41,837 nucleotides of DNA from assembly GCA_017480245.1 (NCBI GenBank), contig JAFVBA010000009.1, positions 1 to 41,837 on the forward strand. Reading direction: 5' to 3'. Of the stretch, positions 25,685-32,918 are shown piece after piece. How positions within the stretch are numbered: the stretch's first letter is position 1; every line of letters begins with the position of its first letter. This stretch comes from Bacteroidales bacterium (GTDB lineage Bacteria > Bacteroidota > Bacteroidia > Bacteroidales > P3). The notes beneath the pieces are model-generated. The model had not been told where the DNA came from. It did not search any database and saw only the letters and a program-made list of their open reading frames with translations. The translations under genes and the position numbers were made by a program.

Positions 25685-26992
25685 ATGGAAATTTTTGTAG
25701 AGAAATTCGGCGGTGCAAGCGTGAATAGTGCTGATGCAATAAGAAACGTTGAGCATATTCTTTCATTGGAGAAAAAGAAAAGGGTTGTTGTTATCTCCGC
25801 AATGGGCAAAACAACCAACAAATTGGAAAATATCGTCAATAAATGGTTTAATGAAAAGATATTTTTCACACAACAGTTTGACGAATTAAAGAGTTATCAT
25901 TTTCAAATCATAGATAATTTATTTGAAAACATAAAAGACAAATCTGCGGACAAGTCTGCACTTCTGGAAAACGTAAATGATATTTTTGAAGAGTTGAAAC
26001 AAAAAAATCAAATCATACCTTCATCTGACTATAACTTCCTTTATGACAGCATTGTCTCGTTCGGAGAAAGATTATCCACCGTTATCATTTCTTCTTACTT
26101 GAACTTGGTAGGCGTAAATAACAAATTGGTTTATGCATACGAGATAATAAAGACGGATAATAACTACAGAGATGCCAATATTGACTGGTTGCAAACCCAA
26201 AATGCAGTCAATGAAAAATTAATTCCACTTACAGAAGAGTATGACTTGATAATAACTCAAGGATTTGTCGGCGGAACAAAAGAAAACCTCACAACAACTT
26301 TGGGAAGAGAAGGTTCGGATTATTCGGCGGCGATACTGTCGCATTGTCTTTTAGCAAAAAGTATGTCAGTTTGGAAAGACGTTCCCGGACTTTTGAATGC
26401 AGACCCTAAACGCGTGGAAAAAACGGTGAAAATAGTCTCAATGCCATACACGGAAGCAGTGGAGTTGAGTTATTACGGTGCTTCAATTATCCATCCTAAG
26501 ACAATAAAACCGTTAGAGAACGCAAAAATTCCGCTTTTCATCAAATCATTTTTACAACCTGAGGAAAAAGGAACGGTGATTTGTGATAGTGGCAGCGTGA
26601 ATCCGATTGTTCCGAATTTTATTTTCAAAGACAATCAAATATTATTGTCCATTATGCCGAAGGATTTATCATTTGCAACGGAGAGCAGGCTTTCGGAAAT
26701 ATTTTCTTTGCTTGCCAAACACAAGATTAAAGTAAATATGATGCAGAATTCGGCTATCAGTTTCTCGGTATGCTTTGACGAAAACCTGAATATTCTTCCT
26801 GCGCTGTTGAATGACCTTGAGAAAGATTTCTCTGTGCGTTACAACGAAGGATTGCAACTTGTTACTATCCGCCATTATACATTGGATTCAATAAATAAAG
26901 CAATCCGCGGACGGAGAATACTCATTGAGCAAAAAAGCAGAATAACTGCCCAATATCTTCTTAATAAAGATGTAAAAACATCAAATAATTGA
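25685..26992 (+). CDS. lysC: Aspartate kinase
   Basis: A 435-residue enzyme phosphorylating aspartate, the first step to lysine, diaminopimelate, threonine and methionine. The kinase signature is VEKFGGASV (5-13), with SVWKDVPGLLNADP and the SYYGASIIHPKT substrate/feedback region. A C-terminal ACT-type segment (about 310-420) suggests amino-acid feedback. No homoserine dehydrogenase is fused, so this is a monofunctional kinase. The start follows the promoter at 25659. Confidence 0.92.
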   Translation: MEIFVEKFGGASVNSADAIRNVEHILSLEKKKRVVVISAMGKTTNKLENIVNKWFNEKIFFTQQFDELKSYHFQIIDNLFENIKDKSADKSALLENVNDIFEELKQKNQIIPSSDYNFLYDSIVSFGERLSTVIISSYLNLVGVNNKLVYAYEIIKTDNNYRDANIDWLQTQNAVNEKLIPLTEEYDLIITQGFVGGTKENLTTTLGREGSDYSAAILSHCLLAKSMSVWKDVPGLLNADPKRVEKTVKIVSMPYTEAVELSYYGASIIHPKTIKPLENAKIPLFIKSFLQPEEKGTVICDSGSVNPIVPNFIFKDNQILLSIMPKDLSFATESRLSEIFSLLAKHKIKVNMMQNSAISFSVCFDENLNILPALLNDLEKDFSVRYNEGLQLVTIRHYTLDSINKAIRGRRILIEQKSRITAQYLLNKDVKTSNN

Positions 26993-27000
26993 AAAAAATA

Positions 27001-27030
27001 TTGTTAATTGGCAATTGTTTTGTAAATTTG
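27001..27030 (+). promoter_or_regulatory. Promoter of the ftsX-uppP-truB operon
   Basis: TTG (27001-27003), 19 bases, TAAATTTG (27023-27030). It matches the phylum consensus in both boxes and spacing. The transcription start near 27037 lies about 24 bases before the ftsX ATG. It sits in the short gap after lysC. Confidence 0.75.
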
Positions 27031-27060
27031 CAAAATCTTTAATTCAAAAAAGAAATTGAT

Positions 27061-27939
27061 ATGAAGGATAATAAACAATATAATAAGCGAAGTCTTTTGA
27101 CTGCAAACTTCTCTACGGTGCTTAGTATCGCACTTGTTCTTTTTATGGTGGCAAGTATGGTTTTGATTTCCTTTCATCTTTGGGCGCTTTCTTCACAAGT
27201 AAAGGAAGAAGTGGCATTTACGGTTTATATGAGCGATGATGCCACTGCCGAACAGGGAAAAGAACTTACCAAGGAGCTAAGAAAAAATGATTTGGTCAAA
27301 ACTGCCGATTATGTTTCCAAAGAAGACGCCGCTAAGATGATGGATAAAGTTATGGGAGCGGGACATCTTGACGCTTTGGACGGATTTAATCCTTACCAAG
27401 CCTCGATTCAAGTCAATCTGAAGGCAGAAAATTTCACCGTTAAGCAAATTAAATCTTTTATCACTACATTGGAAGCCAAAGAAACCGTTGATGCGGTTGA
27501 TTACAGGGACGATTTAATCAACGACATCAACAGTGTTTATTATAATGCGAGCGTTTTTTTCGTTATTATCCTAATTGCGCTCCTTATTATCTCTGTTACT
27601 CTTATCAATCACACAATTAATCTTACCATTCGCAACAAAAAACTTCTTATCCGCAGCATGCAGTTGGTCGGAGCTAAGGCTTCATTTATCCGAAGACCGT
27701 TCTTAGTAAAAGGGTTGTGGTTGGGAGTATGCTCAGGTGTGATTGCAGATTTGTTTGCAGTGGCGGTAATGATTTGGATAGGCTCTTCAATGGAAGGATT
27801 TGACTTTTCACCGTTTTATTCCTTCTATTTAATCGCAGCAATAGGCATTATAGTTTTGGGAATACTGCTTACATTGTTATTCTCCTACATTGCAGTAATC
27901 AGAAATATGAATTTAAAGAATTATAAACTCTATAATTAA
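27061..27939 (+). CDS. ftsX: Cell-division protein FtsX
   Basis: A 292-residue inner-membrane permease of the FtsEX complex that activates peptidoglycan hydrolases at the division site. It has four membrane helices (about 20-45, 162-185, 215-240 and 255-282) with the large extracytoplasmic loop after the first (EVAFTVYMSDDAT). In this phylum FtsE is usually encoded elsewhere, and none is seen here. It is followed 1 base later by the DUF3098 gene. Confidence 0.93.
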   Translation: MKDNKQYNKRSLLTANFSTVLSIALVLFMVASMVLISFHLWALSSQVKEEVAFTVYMSDDATAEQGKELTKELRKNDLVKTADYVSKEDAAKMMDKVMGAGHLDALDGFNPYQASIQVNLKAENFTVKQIKSFITTLEAKETVDAVDYRDDLINDINSVYYNASVFFVIILIALLIISVTLINHTINLTIRNKKLLIRSMQLVGAKASFIRRPFLVKGLWLGVCSGVIADLFAVAVMIWIGSSMEGFDFSPFYSFYLIAAIGIIVLGILLTLLFSYIAVIRNMNLKNYKLYN

Positions 27940-27940
27940 A

Positions 27941-28207
27941 ATGGAAATCAAAAAAACAGACAGGAAACCTCAGTTTCAATTTGCTTTTACCAAAGAAAAC
28001 TACATTTGGATGGCAATCGGTGTAGTTTTATTGCTGTTAGGTTATATTTTATTGATAGGCGGAGGAAGTAAAGATCCCGATACATTCAACTACTCCTTAT
28101 TTAATGCCCGCAGATTGATAATTTCCCCGATTCTTATCATAGGCGGTTTGGTTGTTGAGGTGTATGCCATCATGAAAAAGGGCAAACAGGAAACTCAGGA
28201 GTTATAA
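27941..28207 (+). CDS. DUF3098 family small membrane protein
   Basis: 88 residues with two hydrophobic helices (about 26-44 and 61-79) separated by GGGSKDPDTFNYSLFNARR, typical of DUF3098. The family is encoded between ftsX and uppP across Bacteroidetes. The partnership with FtsX is inferred from this linkage; no activity is known. It starts 1 base after ftsX. Confidence 0.85.
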   Translation: MEIKKTDRKPQFQFAFTKENYIWMAIGVVLLLLGYILLIGGGSKDPDTFNYSLFNARRLIISPILIIGGLVVEVYAIMKKGKQETQEL

Positions 28208-28224
28208 CACAAAATTATTATCCG

Positions 28225-28284
28225 AAAAGAATTTACTAATCACTCAAATAAATTTATTAATATGCGTGATTAGTAAATTCTTTT
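28225..28284. repeat. Inside-out palindrome related to the 76-bp repeat
   Basis: Perfect 19-base inverted arms (AAAAGAATTTACTAATCAC at 28225-28243 and its complement at 28266-28284) enclose a 22-base AT-rich centre. The arm core AAAAGAATTTACT is that of the 76-bp family, but here it faces outward and the AATCAC side faces the centre. GCGTGATTA recurs right after it (28285-28293). It lies 17 bases after DUF3098, ahead of uppP. Confidence 0.7.
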
Positions 28285-28361
28285 GCGTGATTAATAAAAC
28301 AAGAGGACATATTATTCAAAACAATTGTGATAGCTAAAAATTTAATTGAGAAATAAGTACA

Positions 28362-29219
28362 ATGAATACAATTCAAACGATAATAATTGCAATAGTTGAA
28401 GGACTGACTGAGTTCTTGCCTGTTTCCTCTACGGGGCACATGATTTTAGCACAAGGAATAATGGGTGTAAAAAGCGATGATTTTGTCAAGGCATTCACAA
28501 TCATTATTCAATTTGCCGCAATCCTTTCGGTAGTGTGCATCTATTGGAAACGTTTTTTCAAACTCAACCAAACGCCTGCTCCTGAGAACGCAACGCCTTT
28601 TAAAAAATTTATTCACAAATGGGATTTCTATTGGAAATTATTAGTAGCCTTTATTCCTGCTGCGGTAATCGGTTTGATAGGAAAGAAAAGCGGTGTGATA
28701 GATAGGTTTTTGGAGAGCGTGCCTGTGGTTGCCGTTATGTTGGTATTGGGAGGTATTTTTATGTTATTCTGTGATAAAATATTCAATAAAGGAAGCGAGA
28801 AAACGGAATTAACAGAAAAAAGAGCATTTCGTATCGGTTTGTTTCAGTGTATCGCAATGATTCCGGGGGTATCAAGAAGTATGGCAACAATTGTCGGAGG
28901 TATGGCGCAGAAACTAACACGCAAGGCAGCGGCTGAGTTTTCCTTTTTCTTAGCTGTACCAACTATGGCAGCGGCTACGGGATTGGATTTATTGGAATTG
29001 ATAACCATGGAAGACAAATCGTGGGCTACCTCACAAAATATCTTTCTTTTGGTTTTGGGATGTGTTGTTGCATTCGTAGTTGCAATATTCGCCATCAAAG
29101 GATTCGTTTCCTTTTTGACAAAATATGGATTCAAAGCCTTCGGATACTACCGTATTATCGTAGGTGGGTTGATTATTGTTTTGTTGTTGTGCGGTGTTAA
29201 TTTATCTATCGTAGATTAG
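28362..29219 (+). CDS. uppP: Undecaprenyl-diphosphatase
   Basis: A 285-residue integral-membrane phosphatase (BacA/UppP) that recycles undecaprenyl pyrophosphate for peptidoglycan and other glycan synthesis. It carries the signature [14 protein letters not shown] (16-29) and the second catalytic motif [10 protein letters not shown]. The length and hydrophobic profile are normal. It lies in the ftsX, DUF3098, uppP, truB order, 154 bases after DUF3098 with the palindrome 28225-28284 in between. Confidence 0.95.
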   Translation: MNTIQTIIIAIVEGLTEFLPVSSTGHMILAQGIMGVKSDDFVKAFTIIIQFAAILSVVCIYWKRFFKLNQTPAPENATPFKKFIHKWDFYWKLLVAFIPAAVIGLIGKKSGVIDRFLESVPVVAVMLVLGGIFMLFCDKIFNKGSEKTELTEKRAFRIGLFQCIAMIPGVSRSMATIVGGMAQKLTRKAAAEFSFFLAVPTMAAATGLDLLELITMEDKSWATSQNIFLLVLGCVVAFVVAIFAIKGFVSFLTKYGFKAFGYYRIIVGGLIIVLLLCGVNLSIVD

Positions 29220-29225
29220 TTATCA

Positions 29226-30005
29226 ATGTTAGTAGATATTAAAGAGGGACAATATTTCCTTGTAGATAAACCTTATACTTGGACATCGTTTCAAGTAGTC
29301 AAGAAATTGAAAATAGCAATCCGTAAATTAACAGGCGAAAAGAAATTCAAAATCGGGCATGCAGGAACGTTAGATCCTCTTGCTACGGGATTGTTAGTCG
29401 TATGCCTTGGCAAATGGACGAAAAAGATTGAGGAGTTTCAGGCATTGGATAAAGTCTATACAGGAAGTTTTCATTTGGGAGCGACAACTAAAAGTTTCGA
29501 TATGGAACACGAGGAAGACAAACAGTATCCTACCGACCATATTACCGAAGAAATGATTGTTCAAACCGCAAAATCTTTTATCGGAGAGCAAATGCAGATT
29601 CCTCCAGTGTATTCTGCGGTCAAGATTGGCGGCAAACGTCTGTTTTCTTATGCAAGAAGTGCCGACAATATGAGTACTTCCAACGATAAAGAGAGATTGC
29701 AGGAAGGTAACTCCTCATTGCAAAACATTGAAGAGGAAATAAAATCCCGTAAAGTCAATATTTATGATTTTGAAATCACAAAAATAGAGTTTCCCGAGGT
29801 ATTTTTCTCTATTAAATGCTCCAAAGGAACTTATATCCGTTCAATTGCGCGGGATTTCGGTCAGAGATTAAATTCGGGAGCCTACCTTTCTTCTTTGCGA
29901 AGAGAGAGTATCGGAGATTATAATGTCCTTTCGGCATTATCTCCCGATGATTGGGAGAAAGAAATAATGAATGCAGAATACAGAAAAACGGAATTACAAA
30001 ATTAA
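29226..30005 (+). CDS. truB: tRNA pseudouridine(55) synthase TruB
   Basis: A 259-residue enzyme that makes pseudouridine 55 in the T-loop of tRNAs. The catalytic site is GHAGTLDPLATGLL with nucleophile D50. Later motifs are VPPVYSAVK-like (IPPVYSAVKIGG) and CSKGTYIRSIARDFG. It begins 6 bases after uppP and ends just before a lysozyme-like gene, so it is cotranscribed. In many relatives queA follows here; it does not in this window. Confidence 0.95.
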   Translation: MLVDIKEGQYFLVDKPYTWTSFQVVKKLKIAIRKLTGEKKFKIGHAGTLDPLATGLLVVCLGKWTKKIEEFQALDKVYTGSFHLGATTKSFDMEHEEDKQYPTDHITEEMIVQTAKSFIGEQMQIPPVYSAVKIGGKRLFSYARSADNMSTSNDKERLQEGNSSLQNIEEEIKSRKVNIYDFEITKIEFPEVFFSIKCSKGTYIRSIARDFGQRLNSGAYLSSLRRESIGDYNVLSALSPDDWEKEIMNAEYRKTELQN

Positions 30006-30022
30006 ATAATTGTAATACTTAA

Positions 30023-31129
30023 ATGAAACTGAAAGAATTTTATTACAAAAAGCCTGTCAAAATAATAAGGAAAGTATTTGTCTATGGCTTTGCCCTATTC
30101 GGATTGGGAGTATTCGGAGCGTGGGCAATATATGAACTCGGGCTTACAAACAACGGCGGATTGGTTGATAAAAATAACCGCTATCTTGCCTCAATAAGTG
30201 ATGACAAGGCGGTAAATAAGCAAGACTCAACAGCAAGATTCGTAACCCAAAACTATTTGAAGTTACTTACTTTAGGTAAATTGTATCCTCATAATGCAAA
30301 ATTGATAATTGACGGACTGCGCAACTCAAAAGACGACAGTCAAGTTGCACAAATGCTGCGTGCCTGCGAAATGTATTTGCAAAATGACGAGAAATACCAA
30401 AACCTTTTGAAACAAGGGCAAAATATTTACGGAACTGCATCGGTTAGAGACAATAACTACAACGCTATTGAGTGGATGAACACTATTGAATGGGAAGCTT
30501 TGAAACCTTCTATCATCAAAGACAGCGCTGCCATCAATAAAGCGGCACAGATTACGGGCGTTGAACCGCGTATGATAGTAGGTTGTTTGGTTGGGGAGCA
30601 AATCCGTTTGTTCAATTCCAAAAGAGAAATGTTCAAAAAGTATTTAGGTCCTGTCAAAATGTTAAGCGTACAAAGTCAATTCTCTTTCGGTGTTAATGGT
30701 ATCAAAGATTTTACCGCCAGAATGGTTGAAGACCACTTGAAAGACAAAAATTCTCCTTTTTATATGGGAGAAAAATACGAACATATCTTGGATTATAACG
30801 GTTATGTCAATGATTCCGTCCGTATAAAGCGGTTAGTGGATTACCGAGACCACACTTATTCTTATATTTACACAGGTTGTATTATCCACCAGACAAGAAA
30901 CCAATGGAAAAAGGCAGGTTATGATATCAGTAACCGACCTGACATTCTTTTTACCTTATTTAATGTCGGCTTTGCGTCCTCTAACCCTTCTCCAAACCCA
31001 CAATGCGGAGGCTCACACATAACAGTAGGCGACAAAATCTACACCTTCGGAGTTATAGGTTTTGATTTCTATTACTCAGGTGAGATGTCAGATGTTTTCC
31101 CTTACTGGAAAGACAGGTTTATTGACTAA
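30023..31129 (+). CDS. Membrane-anchored protein resembling a lytic transglycosylase
   Basis: 368 residues. A single N-terminal membrane helix (about 17-39) leaves a large extracytoplasmic domain. The region around EPRMIVGCLVGEQIR has a Glu (E192) placed as in lysozyme-like transglycosylases, followed by QSQFSFGVNGIKDFTA. Conserved Cys and Pro lie near the C-terminus (SSNPSPNPQCGGSHIT). The family resembles DUF1402, but I am not certain. It follows truB by 17 bases in an operon with cell-wall genes, which fits a peptidoglycan role. Confidence 0.55.
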   Translation: MKLKEFYYKKPVKIIRKVFVYGFALFGLGVFGAWAIYELGLTNNGGLVDKNNRYLASISDDKAVNKQDSTARFVTQNYLKLLTLGKLYPHNAKLIIDGLRNSKDDSQVAQMLRACEMYLQNDEKYQNLLKQGQNIYGTASVRDNNYNAIEWMNTIEWEALKPSIIKDSAAINKAAQITGVEPRMIVGCLVGEQIRLFNSKREMFKKYLGPVKMLSVQSQFSFGVNGIKDFTARMVEDHLKDKNSPFYMGEKYEHILDYNGYVNDSVRIKRLVDYRDHTYSYIYTGCIIHQTRNQWKKAGYDISNRPDILFTLFNVGFASSNPSPNPQCGGSHITVGDKIYTFGVIGFDFYYSGEMSDVFPYWKDRFID

Positions 31130-31205
31130 AGAGATTTGTAACTTATAATATAAGCAAGAGAAAATTCGGCATAAATTATGCTAAACATCAAAAAAATTTA
31201 ATAAG

Positions 31206-31646
31206 ATGAAAAAAACAATCATTATATCCGCAATATGTTTAACCTTTATCACAACAAAGGCAAATAACATCATATTTCAAACAAACAATATGCTACATTC
31301 TACACACTACATGCTACATAAATCTATGGTTCCCGCAGACCCGCGCCCGCGGACTATAAAACAGCCTAACGGAAAGACGCTTACGTTTTATATTAGGGGT
31401 GATGAACGGATTAGTTGGTGTGAAACTTTGGACGGATACACGCTTTTGAATAACGAGGAGGGTAATTTGGAATATGCATGCATAGATGAAAATCTCAATT
31501 TAGTACCTTCGGGAATTTTAGCTTCCAATACAGAGGAAAGAGATGAAGAGGAGTTGAACTTTTTACGCGAAATAAAACCAAAACTATTCTTTTCAAAACA
31601 ACAAACCGACTTAATGCTCGGAAGATGCAACAACCCTACAAAATAA
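31206..31646 (+). pseudogene. Remnant of a secreted M6-type protease (signal and propeptide only)
   Basis: 146 residues. A signal peptide (MKKTIIISAICLTFITTKA) is followed by the propeptide segment VPADPRPRTIKQPNGKTLTF, with RGDERISWCETLDGYTLL, as found at the N-terminus of M6-like secreted proteases of Bacteroidetes. The catalytic HExxH domain and sorting domain are missing: the frame ends at 31646 and the next gene is unrelated. A CTACATGC-type repeat (31289-31320) is in frame just after the signal peptide and encodes MLHSTHYMLH. It is probably a truncated gene; a short stand-alone secreted protein remains possible. Confidence 0.55.
31289..31320. repeat. Copy of the CTACATGCTA repeat inside the M6 remnant
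   Basis: TATGCTACATTCTACACACT followed by ACATGCTACATA matches the repeat motif at 6749-6815. It is in frame within the M6 remnant, between its signal peptide and propeptide. Confidence 0.55.
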
Positions 31647-31681
31647 ATAGGTATTTTACTTTACTATAATTAAATATCTGT

Positions 31682-32638
31682 ATGTCAATGCGGATAAGTG
31701 AAACCACAAAAGGACATCTTGTTATTCTATTAACCAATATTATTTTCGGAATAAACACTCCTATTGCAAAGGATGCCCTTAATATTATAGGACCTTATAT
31801 ACTCAGTACATTCCGTTTCGCAGGCTGTGCTGTGTTGTTTTGGATTGCATCATTTTTATTTAAAATACCGAAAGTAAATAAGAAAGACATCGGTTTGTTG
31901 TGCCTTGCCTCTTTGTTCGGAATTGTATTTAATTTATTTGCTTTTATTTTGGGACTAAGCAATACCACTCCTACCAATGCTTCTATTATAGTTAGTATGA
32001 CACCTATATTTACTATGATAATGGCTGCTATATTTTTGAAAGAGCCTTTAACATTGAAAAAAGCAATAGGCGTAATGTGCGGATTGTCAGGTGCATTGAC
32101 TTTAATATTTACCAAACAGACTACCGCAACAGTACTTGCTAAGAACAACGTTTTAGGAATTATCTTCTGTTTAGTGAGCGGTGTGTCATACGCTTTGTAT
32201 CTTACTCTGTTTTCTTCACTAATCAAACGCAACCATCCTATAAACATTATGAAATGGATGTTTTTGGCTTCAACCATTGCAGTACTTCCTATAACGTGGA
32301 GTGAAGTAAGCAGTTTTAATTACTCTGTTTTGACAACAAAAACATGCCTTGAAATTAGTTATGTGGTAGTGATGGCAACGTTTTTAAATTATATGTTCAT
32401 ACCTATTGCACAGGCAAGATTAAGACCTACTACCCTTTCTATGTATAACTATGTCCAACCAATAGTTACTACAATTATTTCAATAATAACCTTTATGGAC
32501 GTGCTGAATATATACAAAGTAATAGCAGCGTTGCTTATTTTCGGCGGAGTTTATATAGTTACCACTTCAAGAAGCAAAAAACAGACGGCAGAACAGGTAA
32601 AAGCCAAACAAACTCTTGAAGAAATTACAGCAAATTGA
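31682..32638 (+). CDS. EamA-family (DMT) transporter
   Basis: A 318-residue inner-membrane protein with about ten helices in two EamA repeats. The first half has ITPFTMIMAAIFLKEPLTLK-like features and the second YVQPIVTTIISIITFMD. Such proteins export amino acids, nucleosides or other metabolites; the substrate cannot be read. An alternative ATG lies two codons downstream (31688). The final 25 residues are a charged cytoplasmic tail. Confidence 0.85.
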   Translation: MSMRISETTKGHLVILLTNIIFGINTPIAKDALNIIGPYILSTFRFAGCAVLFWIASFLFKIPKVNKKDIGLLCLASLFGIVFNLFAFILGLSNTTPTNASIIVSMTPIFTMIMAAIFLKEPLTLKKAIGVMCGLSGALTLIFTKQTTATVLAKNNVLGIIFCLVSGVSYALYLTLFSSLIKRNHPINIMKWMFLASTIAVLPITWSEVSSFNYSVLTTKTCLEISYVVVMATFLNYMFIPIAQARLRPTTLSMYNYVQPIVTTIISIITFMDVLNIYKVIAALLIFGGVYIVTTSRSKKQTAEQVKAKQTLEEITAN

Positions 32639-32918
32639 ACTTCCCTCAACAGTATTACTCACAAGATTTTTAATTTCAGCGTACCTATAAACCCAACCAA
32701 CTGAACTATTCCCGCCCATACGTATCTTAACACCGCCCTTTCGTTTGTTCTTGCCGCCCTTTGCGAAGAAATTTTGAAAAAAACTCTTTTTTCTATATAA
32801 AAAAACAGTTTTTTTGACTCAAAAAAAGAGTTTTTTTCAAATTAAATTACGAAAGGGCGGCAAAAACTCTCCATAGGGCAATATTAAATTACCTTAGGGC
32901 AGTAAGAATTTTATATTT
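32639..32918. other. Convergent intergenic region
   Basis: A 280-base region between the converging EamA and mutS genes. It contains three partial copies of CCGCCCTTT/AAAGGGCGG and a long inverted repeat (32751-32863). No gene was seen. Confidence 0.7.
32751..32863. terminator. Large inverted repeat, probable bidirectional terminator
   Basis: 36-base arms start TTGCCGCCCTTT (32751) and end AAAGGGCGGCAA (32863). They pair with a few mismatches, and the stem continues through T6/A6 to an inner TTTTTTT/AAAAAAA hairpin. A third CCGCCCTTTCG lies at 32733. It sits between converging genes and could end both transcripts. Confidence 0.65.
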
